Under the pieces are notes generated by a model. That model was not told the origin of the DNA and did no database searches. It saw only the letters and a list, made by a program, of their open reading frames with translations. A program made the translations under genes and the position numbers. A stretch of 34,688 bases of DNA from Betaproteobacteria bacterium (GTDB taxonomy: Bacteria; Pseudomonadota; Gammaproteobacteria; Burkholderiales; Thiobacillaceae): positions 1 to 34,688 of the forward strand of contig VGVT01000023.1 of assembly GCA_016873935.1 (NCBI GenBank). Direction: 5' to 3'. Positions 24,447-32,131 of the stretch are shown one piece after another; positions within the stretch are counted from its first letter, which is position 1, and each line of letters starts with the position of its first letter.

Positions 24447-25112
24447 ATGTCGCAAACGCAAACGCAAACGCTCTGGTGGGCATCGGAATCCTTCTGGAAG
24501 AAGATGGCCGTCTGGATCACGGCCGGCTCGGCCGTGGTGCTCATCTTTCTGACCTTCGACACGGTCAAGCAGATCACCGCCGGCGGCAAACGCGTGCCGG
24601 CCTATTCGGTGATCAACAACCGCATCGACTACGTGTTCGACGAGAAGCGCAACCATCAGGTGCCGGTCATCGGCCCGGAGGAGCCGCTGTTCGGCAAGAA
24701 GCTGACCGAGGAGGAGGCCATGGCCCTGGTCAGCAAGGGCAAGCTCACCACCCAGGCGAAGAACTGCATGAACTGCCATACCCTGCTGGGCAACGGTTCC
24801 TACTACGCGCCCGACCTCACCAAGTCCTGGCTGGACCCTACCTGGGGCACCAAGCAGTTGCGCGAGCAGCAGATGGTGGACTTCCTCATGAATCCTCAGG
24901 ATTACCTGTACAACTCCCTCGGCCGCCGCATGCCCAACCTGGGCATCACCGAGGAGGAAGCGCGCGCCACGGTGGCCTTCCTGAAGTGGATGTCATCGAT
25001 CGACACCAACGGCTTCCCGCGTAACTTCAAGCCCATCGATCAGACCGACCCCGCTCCCGACGCGGCGCCCGCCGCTCCGGCTGATGCCGCCGCCGCCCCG
25101 GTTCAACAGTAA
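24447..25112 (+). CDS. norC: Nitric oxide reductase cytochrome c subunit NorC
   Basis: NorC is the membrane-anchored c-type cytochrome that feeds electrons to NorB. The 221-residue protein has one N-terminal helix (about 20-39) and the heme site CMNCH at 107-111, then TLLGNGSYYAPDLTKSW; the distal Met lies in RRMPNLGI near residue 160, and KWMSSIDTNGFPRNF fits the usual C-terminal end. It is longer than the Pseudomonas form (about 146): a linker of about 40 extra residues follows the helix, and an Ala/Pro/Asp-rich tail of about 22 residues ends the protein. AAGGAGG lies upstream of the ATG. Confidence 0.96.
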   Translation: MSQTQTQTLWWASESFWKKMAVWITAGSAVVLIFLTFDTVKQITAGGKRVPAYSVINNRIDYVFDEKRNHQVPVIGPEEPLFGKKLTEEEAMALVSKGKLTTQAKNCMNCHTLLGNGSYYAPDLTKSWLDPTWGTKQLREQQMVDFLMNPQDYLYNSLGRRMPNLGITEEEARATVAFLKWMSSIDTNGFPRNFKPIDQTDPAPDAAPAAPADAAAAPVQQ

Positions 25113-25122
25113 GGAGATACAC

Positions 25123-26574
25123 ATGGCAGCTCTTGGAACCCTCAGTTCCGCCAATCTCAACGGCGGACAGAAACTGGCGGTGAAGTTTTTCACCGTCGCC
25201 ATCGCCCTGTTCGGCGCCCAGGTCCTGTTCGGCATGCTGGCCGGCATCCAGTACCTGAAGCCGGACTTCCTGTTCGGCATCCTCGACTTCTCCGTCAACC
25301 GCATGCTGCACATCAACGCCTTGGTGGTGTGGCTGCTGTTCGGCTTCATCGGCGCGGTGTACTGGATACTGGAGGATGAATCCGGCACGCCGGTGGTCGG
25401 CCTGGGCCTGGGCAACCTGATGTTCTGGGTGTTCACCTTGGCCGTGGTGGTGGTGGTGCTGGTCTACCTGCTGGTGCAGACCGGTCCGGGCGAGCTGAAG
25501 TCGATCTGGCTCATCAACGAGGGCCGCGAGTACATCGAGGCGCCGCGCTGGGCCGACATCGGCATCGTGGTGTGCGTGCTGATCTTCTTCTACAACGTCG
25601 CCGCCACCTTCATGAAGGGCCGCTTCACCGGCATCGGCGGGGTGCTGGTGTTCGACCTGGTCGCCCTGGCCGGCCTGTATCTGGCGGGCATGTGGTACAC
25701 CCCCAACATCTCCATGGATCAGCACTGGTGGTGGTGGGTGATCCACCTCTGGGTGGAAGCCACCTGGGAAGTGCTGGTCGGCTGCCTGCTGGCCTACGGC
25801 CTGATCAAGACCATGGGCGTGCGCCGCAAGATCGTCGAGACCTGGCTGTACATCGAAGTGGCGCTGCTGTTCGGCTCCGGCATCCTGGGCCTGGGTCACC
25901 ACTACTTCTGGATCGGCACGCCGGAGTACTGGCTCGCCATCGGCGGCTTCTTCTCCGCCCTGGAGCCCATCCCGCTGGTGGCCATGGTGGTGCACGCGGT
26001 GTTCGACGCCGGCCATCACAAGATGAAGAGCGCCAACCATCCCGCCCTGGCGTGGATGATCGCGCAGGCCTTCGGCAACTTCTTCGGCGCCGGCGTCTGG
26101 GGCTTCATGCACACCCTGCCGCAGATCAACATCTACACTCACGGCACCCAGTGGACCGCCTCGCACGGCCACCTGGCCTTCTTCGGCGCCTACGCCACCA
26201 TCGTCATCGCCTTCATCTACCTGGCGGTGCAGAAATGGCGCGGCAACGTCTGGATGAGCGGCAACATGGCCGGGGCCTGGAGATGGAAATGGGCGATGTT
26301 CCTGCTGCACGCCGGCATGATCGGCATGACCATGGCCCTGCTCATCGCCGGCTACGAGCAATCCCACATCGAACGCGCCATCGGTGGTTCCACCTGGATG
26401 GCCTACTTCGAAGCCCAGGCCGGACCGTGGTTCCAGCAGGCCATGACCTGGCGGATGATCTCCGGCTGGTCGTTCGCCGCCGGTTTCGTCCTGCTGGCCT
26501 GGGACCTGATGACCATCGGCAAGCGCGAGACCCGTCCGGCGCAATTGCCCGCCGCCGAGGCCGCCGCCGCCTGA
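25123..26574 (+). CDS. norB: Nitric oxide reductase catalytic subunit NorB
   Basis: NorB reduces two NO to N2O at a heme b3-FeB site in the inner membrane. The 483-residue protein has about 12 helices. Key residues seen: His63 (RMLHIN, heme b ligand), His208 and Glu212 in IHLWVEATWE, His259-His260 in GHHYFWIG, Glu281 in EPIPL, and His348 and His350 in SHGHLAFFGAYA. These match the FeB and heme ligands and the catalytic glutamates of cNOR. AAGGAGATACAC precedes the ATG, 10 bases after norC. A strong terminator follows; norD, norQ and norE are not in the window. Confidence 0.97.
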   Translation: MAALGTLSSANLNGGQKLAVKFFTVAIALFGAQVLFGMLAGIQYLKPDFLFGILDFSVNRMLHINALVVWLLFGFIGAVYWILEDESGTPVVGLGLGNLMFWVFTLAVVVVVLVYLLVQTGPGELKSIWLINEGREYIEAPRWADIGIVVCVLIFFYNVAATFMKGRFTGIGGVLVFDLVALAGLYLAGMWYTPNISMDQHWWWWVIHLWVEATWEVLVGCLLAYGLIKTMGVRRKIVETWLYIEVALLFGSGILGLGHHYFWIGTPEYWLAIGGFFSALEPIPLVAMVVHAVFDAGHHKMKSANHPALAWMIAQAFGNFFGAGVWGFMHTLPQINIYTHGTQWTASHGHLAFFGAYATIVIAFIYLAVQKWRGNVWMSGNMAGAWRWKWAMFLLHAGMIGMTMALLIAGYEQSHIERAIGGSTWMAYFEAQAGPWFQQAMTWRMISGWSFAAGFVLLAWDLMTIGKRETRPAQLPAAEAAAA

Positions 26575-26599
26575 TCGCGTCACCTCTCGTCGCGTGTTC

Positions 26600-26630
26600 G
26601 GCCCGCCGCTGTTTCGGCGGGCCTTTTTTT
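26600..26630 (+). terminator. Intrinsic terminator of the norCB operon
   Basis: GGCCCGCCG (26600-26608) and CGGCGGGCC (26615-26623) pair perfectly over nine bases with a six-base loop, followed by seven T (26624-26630). It starts 25 bases after the norB stop. Confidence 0.93.
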
Positions 26631-26720
26631 CGGGTGCGGCCGCCGCTCCGGCCACCGGGGCGGCGGTATCATGCCCCCCTGTTTTGCCGCCGTTCCTTTC
26701 GCCACCCTCGCGGAGTCCAC

Positions 26721-27038
26721 ATGAAAATCCTGTCCCTGCTGTTCGCCCTGTTCCTTGCCGTCCCCGCCTTTGCCACCCCCCCCTCCGGCAAGCCGGCCGC
26801 ATTGACCCAGACCGCGAAGGTGGTGAGCACCATCAAGTCGCCGCCCTATACCTACCTCGAGGTTTCCCAGGGCAAGCAGACGCGCTGGCTGGCGGCGACC
26901 ATCATCGCCGTGAAGGCGGGCGACGTGATCCAGTTCGACGAGGGCCTGGAAATGCGCGATTTCCACAGCAAGACGCTGAAGCGCACCTTCCCCAGCATCT
27001 ACTTCGTCAACAAGGTGGAGGTGGTTCCGGCGCGCTAA
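26721..27038 (+). CDS. NrfJ-like small periplasmic protein
   Basis: A 105-residue protein with a signal peptide (MKILSLLFALFLAVPAFA, cleaved near 18). The mature part (KVVSTIKSPPYTYLEVSQGKQTRWLAA and RDFHSKTLKRTFPSIYFVNKVEVV) resembles NrfJ and its relatives, small beta-rich proteins linked to nitrite-reducing systems in some bacteria; their role is not settled. It lies after the norB terminator, so it is transcribed separately, and no FNR/DNR box is seen before it. It overlaps the end of the convergent pcm gene by four bases. Confidence 0.7.
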   Translation: MKILSLLFALFLAVPAFATPPSGKPAALTQTAKVVSTIKSPPYTYLEVSQGKQTRWLAATIIAVKAGDVIQFDEGLEMRDFHSKTLKRTFPSIYFVNKVEVVPAR

Positions 27039-27706
27039 TCGCCGTCGCAATGCGGGCCGGTGAGGGGCACGAAGGCGACGTCCAGCACGGTCCGGGCATC
27101 CAGCCCGCCGTCGGCGCGCTTTTCCAGCACACGCAGTTCCTGCGACCAGCCCTGTCGGCCGACCGGGATGACCAGGCGGGCGCCCGGCGCGAGTTGTTCC
27201 GGCAGGGCGGGTGGCACATGCGGCGCCGCGGCGGTGACCAGGATGCCGTCGTAGGGCGCGTGTTCCGGCAGGCCGGCATAGCCGTCGGCGTGGCGCACCT
27301 CGACGTTGTCGTAGCCCAGTTCGGCCAGGCGCGCGGCGGCCGCGGCCGCCAGCTCGGGGACGATCTCCAGGCTGTAGACGCGCCGCACCAGCCGGCTCAG
27401 TACCGCCGCCTGGTAGCCGGAGCCGCAGCCGATTTCCAGCACCGTGTCGCCGGCGCGCGGCCGCAGCAGGTCAGTCATCAGGGCGACGATGAAGGGCTGC
27501 GAAATGGTCTGGCCGTGGCCGATGGGCAGCGGGCCGTTGTCGAAGGCGCGCGGCCGCAGGCCGGCAGGAACGAAGGCCTCGCGCGGCACCGCCGCCAGGG
27601 CCGCCATGACCCGCGCGTCGAGGACATCCTTGCCCAGCCAGTGGCGGGTCAGTTCCGCCTCGCGGCAGATGTCCCGCAGCATGCCTTCGCGTTCGTCCAT
27701 GTTCAT
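27035..27706 (-). CDS. pcm: Protein-L-isoaspartate O-methyltransferase
   Basis: Pcm methylates isoaspartyl residues that form in ageing proteins, starting their repair. The 223-residue enzyme has the family motifs PIGHGQTISQP (61-71), SAM motif I VLEIGCGSGYQ (89-99), YSLEI, and DGILVTAA near 155. Length is normal. The 3' end overlaps the convergent NrfJ-like gene by four bases, and truC starts 17 bases from its start on the other strand. Confidence 0.95.
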   Translation of the reverse strand: MNMDEREGMLRDICREAELTRHWLGKDVLDARVMAALAAVPREAFVPAGLRPRAFDNGPLPIGHGQTISQPFIVALMTDLLRPRAGDTVLEIGCGSGYQAAVLSRLVRRVYSLEIVPELAAAAAARLAELGYDNVEVRHADGYAGLPEHAPYDGILVTAAAPHVPPALPEQLAPGARLVIPVGRQGWSQELRVLEKRADGGLDARTVLDVAFVPLTGPHCDGD

Positions 27707-27723
27707 GTGCCGCTCCCAGGCCG

Positions 27724-28527
27724 ATGGCGCTTACCTTACGCTCGACGCCGGCGCTCCGCCAAGGCTTCGCGAACGTGAGCGATCTGCCCGTTCTCCATCG
27801 CGACGACTGGCTCATCGCCATCGACAAGCCCAGCGGTCTGCTGGTGCATCGCAGCGACCTCGATCGCCACGAAACCCGCTTCGCCCTGCAACTGCTGCGC
27901 GACCAGATCGGCCGGCCGGTGTATCCCGTGCACCGGCTGGACAAGGGCACTTCGGGCGTGCTGCTGTTCGCCCTCGACCCCGAGGTGGGCCGCGAACTCG
28001 GCCGCCAGTTCATGGCTGGGGCCGTGGACAAACGCTACCTCGCGGTAGTGCGCGGACATCCGCCGCAGGCCGGGGTGGTGGAGCATCCCCTCGCGCCGAT
28101 GGCGGATGCCCGTGCCGGCGTAGCGTCCGGCGGCGCGCCGCAGCCGGCGATCACCCATTTCCGCCTGCTGGCGCGCGCCGAACTGCCATATCGCGTAGAC
28201 CGCTATCCCAGCAGCCGCTATGCCCTGGTGGAACTGCACCCGCTGACCGGGCGCCGGCACCAGTTGCGCCGGCACATGAAGCACATCGCCCATCCCATCA
28301 TCGGCGACGCTACCCACGGCAAGGGGTGCCACAACCGCCTGTTCACCGAGCTGTTCGGCTCGCGCCGCCTGCTGCTGGCGGCGGTGCGGCTGCGGCTGCG
28401 GCATCCGGTGACCGGCCAGCCCCTCGATGTGCGGGCGCCGCCGGCGGCGGATTACACGCGGGTACTGGTCGATCTGGGCTGGACGGACCCGGCGGCGGGC
28501 GGGTTCGACACTGATTTGCTACCCTGA
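27724..28527 (+). CDS. truC: tRNA pseudouridine(65) synthase TruC
   Basis: TruC converts U65 in tRNA to pseudouridine. The RluA-family motif HRLDKGTSG is at residues 70-78 of this start, with catalytic Asp73. DDWLIAIDKPSGLLVHRS near 27 and LHPLTGRRHQLRRHMKHI near 180 are typical of the TruC group. The start is uncertain: the ATG at 27724 lacks a ribosome site, and a GTG at 27775 would begin shortly before the first conserved strand, as usual in the family. Confidence 0.88.
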   Translation: MALTLRSTPALRQGFANVSDLPVLHRDDWLIAIDKPSGLLVHRSDLDRHETRFALQLLRDQIGRPVYPVHRLDKGTSGVLLFALDPEVGRELGRQFMAGAVDKRYLAVVRGHPPQAGVVEHPLAPMADARAGVASGGAPQPAITHFRLLARAELPYRVDRYPSSRYALVELHPLTGRRHQLRRHMKHIAHPIIGDATHGKGCHNRLFTELFGSRRLLLAAVRLRLRHPVTGQPLDVRAPPAADYTRVLVDLGWTDPAAGGFDTDLLP

Positions 28528-28604
28528 AACTGAAAGGGTGGGAATTTGGATGTACAGCGTCCCGTTTTGGGATACGTGGCAAATTGGAAAATGGGGGATT
28601 GGCG

Positions 28605-29003
28605 ATGGGCGAGCGTAAGTGGTTGGCGACCCTGTTGGGGGTGGTCGGTCGCGCCATGCGACCAGGGGCGCGTGCCTCGCGGTTGGCTCGTGAAGACATA
28701 AGTTTTGGCCATCCCGCGCCCCGCCAGGACGATGGGCTGCAGAACCTTGCCCGCTTTTCCCATACTCAGGAAATCCAGGTCGAAGAGATCGAGCGGGAAG
28801 TCTTCGTGCGCGAATGGAGCCAGACCCAGGTCGAACTGGTCACCGGCGCGGCGGAGAATGCCCAGGCGTCGGGGCCGTACGTTGTCGATCGTCGGCTGCC
28901 CAACTACGAACGGCGCCAGCCTATGAACGACAGGCGGGCCGGTGATGGCCATGACCGGCGGGCGAACGGCAAGGCCTTGAGCCGTCGTTCCGCAGGCTCC
29001 TAG
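28605..29003 (+). CDS. Hypothetical protein with charged tail
   Basis: Not recognised. The 132-residue protein has no clear signal peptide or membrane helix; a weakly hydrophobic start (KWLATLLGVVGRAMRPG) is followed by an acidic middle with possible helix (TQEIQVEEIEREVFVREWSQTQ) and a very basic, repetitive C-terminus (ERRQPMNDRRAGDGHDRRANG). GGGGGA precedes the ATG at 28605. A TTG at 28584 would add seven residues. The basic tail could bind nucleic acid or membrane, but nothing more can be said. Confidence 0.6.
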   Translation: MGERKWLATLLGVVGRAMRPGARASRLAREDISFGHPAPRQDDGLQNLARFSHTQEIQVEEIEREVFVREWSQTQVELVTGAAENAQASGPYVVDRRLPNYERRQPMNDRRAGDGHDRRANGKALSRRSAGS

Positions 29004-29100
29004 CATTCCCGCTAGATCTCGTCTTGCGAGTGCTTGCGCGTTGCTTGGGCAGACCTCCGTGGGGCACTACAATCGTTGCTTTGCCCTCCCGGCGATACCC

Positions 29101-29424
29101 ATGATCGATGACGACGCCATCCTGCGCGCCAAGCTGAATAGCGACACCGGACAGTTGGATTGGCCTGAACTGGAGCGCCATTTCGCGCGCGGCGTGGTGA
29201 TCCGGGTTGCGGCCGGCGTCGATTTGCTCGACGTCGCCCTGGCCATGGCCCGGGATGACGCGGCGACCTTGCGCGACTGGCTGGCGAACGGCCGCGTGGC
29301 CCACGCCGGCGCCGCCGAGGCCAGCCTCTGGCACGCCGCCGGCAGCCGTTTCTGGGCCGTGGTGGTGGCGCCCTGGGTGCTGGTCCAGGAAGTCGCCGGC
29401 CATCCTTCCCATCGACCCAACTAG
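29101..29424 (+). CDS. DUF2288 family protein
   Basis: A 107-residue soluble protein matching the DUF2288 pattern: ILRAKLNSDTGQLDWPELERHFARG at the start, GVDLLDVALAMARDD in the middle and WAVVVAPWVLVQE at the end. Function is unknown in the family. No good ribosome site is seen before the ATG. It is followed by yaeQ after 14 bases, so they probably form an operon. Confidence 0.82.
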   Translation: MIDDDAILRAKLNSDTGQLDWPELERHFARGVVIRVAAGVDLLDVALAMARDDAATLRDWLANGRVAHAGAAEASLWHAAGSRFWAVVVAPWVLVQEVAGHPSHRPN

Positions 29425-29438
29425 CCGGGCCGCAACGC

Positions 29439-29987
29439 ATGGCGCTCAAGGCGACCATCTTCAAGGCCGAACTCGAGGTCGCCGACATGGACCGCGAGCA
29501 TTACGCGGCCTACAGCCTCACCCTGGCGCGGCATCCTTCCGAGACCGACGAGCGCATGATGGTCCGCCTGCTCGCCTTTGCCCTGTTCGCCGAGGACGGC
29601 CTCGCCTTCGGCAAGGGACTCTGCGTCGATGACGAGCCGGAGCTGTGGCAAAGGGATGCGACCGGCGCCATCGAACGCTGGATCGACGTCGGACTGCCGG
29701 ACCCGAAGTGGGTGCGCAAGGCCTGCAACCGCGCGCGGCGCGTGGTGATCGTCGCCTACGGCGGGCGCCAGGCGGAGGTCTGGTGGCGGCAGGCCGGCGC
29801 CGACCTGGAACGCCTCGACAATCTGCGCGTCCTCGCCCTGCCCCAGGAGGCCAGCCGCGCGCTGGCGGCCATGGCGGTGCGCGGCATGCGCCTGCAATGC
29901 AGCATCCAGGACGGGATCGCCTGGGTGACGGACGGGAACAGCTCCGTCCAGGTCGAACCGGTCCTCCTGCGCGAGGAGACGGGCTGA
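29439..29987 (+). CDS. yaeQ: YaeQ family protein
   Basis: A 182-residue protein with the YaeQ signatures MALKATIFKAELEVADMDREHY, HPSETDERMMVRLLAFALFA and DEPELWQRDATGAIERWIDVGLPD. YaeQ has a PD-(D/E)xK nuclease-like fold and was linked early to RfaH-type activity, a link later doubted; its role is not firm. Length is normal for the family. It lies between the DUF2288 and S4-domain genes, with gaps of 14 bases each. Confidence 0.93.
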   Translation: MALKATIFKAELEVADMDREHYAAYSLTLARHPSETDERMMVRLLAFALFAEDGLAFGKGLCVDDEPELWQRDATGAIERWIDVGLPDPKWVRKACNRARRVVIVAYGGRQAEVWWRQAGADLERLDNLRVLALPQEASRALAAMAVRGMRLQCSIQDGIAWVTDGNSSVQVEPVLLREETG

Positions 29988-30001
29988 GCGCCCGCGTCCG
30001 C

Positions 30002-30220
30002 ATGCGCAGGCTCGAATTCCGATTGCGGGGCGACTACGTCGCGCTCTGCGACTTGCTGAAACTGGTCGGCCTTGCCGACAGCGGCGGCCAGGGCAAGGCC
30101 CTGGTGGCCTCCGGGCGGGTACGCGTCGACGGTCAGCCGGAAAGCCGCAAGACCGCGAAGATTCGCGCCGGACAATGGGTGGAATGCGACGGCACGGAAA
30201 TCCGCGTCGAGGCGGCCTGA
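30002..30220 (+). CDS. S4-domain RNA-binding protein (YbcJ-like)
   Basis: A 72-residue protein that is little more than one S4 RNA-binding domain: EFRLRGDYVALCDLLKLVGLADSGGQGKALVASGRVRVDGQPESRKTAKI covers residues 4-53. It resembles E. coli YbcJ, which is thought to bind RNA. The ATG at 30002 is 14 bases after yaeQ. Confidence 0.85.
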   Translation: MRRLEFRLRGDYVALCDLLKLVGLADSGGQGKALVASGRVRVDGQPESRKTAKIRAGQWVECDGTEIRVEAA

Positions 30221-30272
30221 TTCCCGCTGAAATTCGCTCTAAGATGGCGGTGTTAACCACAGGAGAAGGTTC

Positions 30273-30680
30273 ATGCCCGACGACCCCCTCATGCGCGCGA
30301 CCCTGGTGCCCAAGCCCGGCATGATCAAGCTGACCCACGTGATGTACGCCTTGCATGCCTTCAGCGCCCTGACCGGTCTGGTCAGCGCCGCCTTCATCGT
30401 CACCGCCTTCCTGTCCGGATGGCCATCCATCATCGCCGTGGCGCTGAATTTCATGAACCGCGGGGAAGTGCGGGAGAGCTGGCTGGATTCGCATTTCCGC
30501 TGGCAGATGCGGACCTTCTGGTATGCCCTCGTCTGGATGCTGGTGGCGGGTCTGCTGGCCCTGACCCTGATTGGCATCCCGGCGGCCATCGTGCTCCTGC
30601 TGGGCGTCGGCATCTGGGTGCTCTATCGTCTGGCGCGCGGCTGGAGCGCGCTCGGCGCCGAGCGTCCTCTGGCGATCTGA
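30273..30680 (+). CDS. Small membrane protein, COG3671/DUF4870-like
   Basis: A 135-residue protein with three hydrophobic helices at about 20-60 (a pair close together) and 83-117. The HFRWQMRTFWYALVWMLVAGLLALTLIGIPAAIVLL segment resembles predicted membrane proteins of COG3671 (DUF4870-like). AGGAGAAGG precedes the ATG. Function is unknown. Confidence 0.72.
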   Translation: MPDDPLMRATLVPKPGMIKLTHVMYALHAFSALTGLVSAAFIVTAFLSGWPSIIAVALNFMNRGEVRESWLDSHFRWQMRTFWYALVWMLVAGLLALTLIGIPAAIVLLLGVGIWVLYRLARGWSALGAERPLAI

Positions 30681-30763
30681 GGGACGGGCCGCGATTGCGG
30701 AGATATGATGGCGCCGTGCCGACCCGGAGCGCGCGCGTTCGCAACCAACAGGAGGAGTACCCG

Positions 30764-31270
30764 ATGAGGAAGCAGGCAATTGCGGCGCTGGCGCTCGCTC
30801 TGGCGATGGCCAACGCCCCCGCGCTGGCCGAGGAGGATGCCTTCGACAAGGCCATTCATACCTATGGCTGCGCCGATTACCCCAAGGCCTTCGCCATGGT
30901 CACCCCCCTGGCCGAGAGCGGTCATGCCCTGGCGCAATACCAGATGGCGCTGATGCTGGAGCAGGGGCAGGGCACCGCCACCAACCTGGCGGAAGCCTAC
31001 AAGTGGTATGGCAAGGCCGCCGCCCAGGGCGTGGCCGACGCCTATTTCGCGCTCGGCCAGATTTATTACCGTGGCGTCGTGGTGCCGCGGGATGACATCC
31101 AGGCTTTTGCCGCGTTCGACGTTGCCGCCCGCCTGGGCTACGCCGTGGCCGGTGACTGGCGAGGCATGGTGGCCAAGACCCTGAACGACGAGCAGATGAC
31201 CAAGGCGCAGAAGGCCGCGGCGGAACTGCTGGCCCGGCGCCCGGCCGGAGCGCTCGACCGCATTCGCTGA
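30764..31270 (+). CDS. Secreted Sel1-repeat protein
   Basis: A 168-residue protein with a signal peptide (AALALALAMANAPALA, cleaved near 22) and two to three Sel1-like helical repeats (GHALAQYQMALMLEQGQGTATNLAEAYKWYGKAAAQGVADAYFALGQIYYRG and a following partial copy). Sel1 repeats mediate protein contacts in the envelope. GGAGGAG lies upstream of the ATG. It is convergent with the TetR gene. The partner is unknown. Confidence 0.85.
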   Translation: MRKQAIAALALALAMANAPALAEEDAFDKAIHTYGCADYPKAFAMVTPLAESGHALAQYQMALMLEQGQGTATNLAEAYKWYGKAAAQGVADAYFALGQIYYRGVVVPRDDIQAFAAFDVAARLGYAVAGDWRGMVAKTLNDEQMTKAQKAAAELLARRPAGALDRIR

Positions 31271-31286
31271 GCCCGCGGCGGAATTT

Positions 31287-31973
31287 CTACTGACGCCGCG
31301 TCCGCCTCGGCAGCGCGGCGCCTGCCGATTCGGCTGCCGCTGGGTCGCATGGGCTTTGCGCGCGGCGCAGGGCGACGTGGGCGCGCACCATGGCCGGAAT
31401 GCGTCGCGGCCATTCCCGCTCCTCAGGGCTTGCCAGCAGCTGGTGAAACAGACCGCGCACGAAGGCCAGGGTGTCCATGGCCAGGGCGCGCGGATCCAGG
31501 CCGTCGCGCAAGGTGCCCTTGGCCTGCGCGCGCCGATAGGCGAGTTCGGCGTCCACCAGGAATTGCAGGCCGGGCTTGTTGAGTTCCTCCAGCACGCCGG
31601 CGAAGTCATCCACGTATTCACAGCGCAGGAAGATGATCTCGAACATCTGCCGCACGCGTTCGCTTTCCAGAATGGCCTGGAACAAGGCCAGGATGCTTTG
31701 CTCGATGCCGTCCAGGGGGTCGGCCAGATTTTCCGCCAGGATCAGGCTGTGGCCCTTGTCCAGCAGGGGCAGGGAGATCTGCTCGCGCATGGCGAAGAAC
31801 AGTTCCGTCTTGTTGGCGAAATGCCAGTACACCGCGCCACGCGTGACGCCGGCGGCCTTGGCGACTTCCTCCAGGGTGGTGCGGCTGACGCCGCGGACGT
31901 GAAACGCGTGCAGCGCCGCCTCCAGGATCTGCTGGCGGGTCAGTTCCGCCTCGGCCTTGGTCTTACGCGCCAT
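31287..31973 (-). CDS. TetR/AcrR-family repressor of the adjacent RND pump
   Basis: A 228-residue repressor. The helix-turn-helix is TTLEEVAKAAGVTRGAVYWHFANKTELF (about residues 31-58), very close to AcrR, TtgR and MtrR-type regulators, and the C-terminal part (about 85-200) fits their ligand-binding domain. It is divergent from the efflux operon, with an AcrR-like operator between. It most likely represses the pump and perhaps itself until a drug or solvent binds. Confidence 0.93.
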   Translation of the reverse strand: MARKTKAEAELTRQQILEAALHAFHVRGVSRTTLEEVAKAAGVTRGAVYWHFANKTELFFAMREQISLPLLDKGHSLILAENLADPLDGIEQSILALFQAILESERVRQMFEIIFLRCEYVDDFAGVLEELNKPGLQFLVDAELAYRRAQAKGTLRDGLDPRALAMDTLAFVRGLFHQLLASPEEREWPRRIPAMVRAHVALRRAQSPCDPAAAESAGAALPRRTRRQ

Positions 31974-32070
31974 GGCGGCGCCTCGCGGGAGTTGTCCGCA
32001 TGGCGCGGATTCGCTCGAAGCCGGTTGTCATCCTGCGCATCCTCGAAGGCGATTGAGATGCCCGTCATTT

Positions 32071-32090
32071 TACATACATGCATGGTTGTA
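32071..32090. promoter_or_regulatory. AcrR-like operator between tetR and the efflux operon
   Basis: TACATACAT and ATGGTTGTA (TACAACCAT on the other strand) form an imperfect palindrome with a two-base gap; seven of nine positions match. AcrR binds TACATACATT-type palindromes in E. coli. The site lies 98 bases before the repressor start and 42 bases before the adaptor start. Confidence 0.72.
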
Positions 32091-32131
32091 TATACTGCCG
32101 GGACCCTGTTCCTCCATGCGGAGTCGTAATC

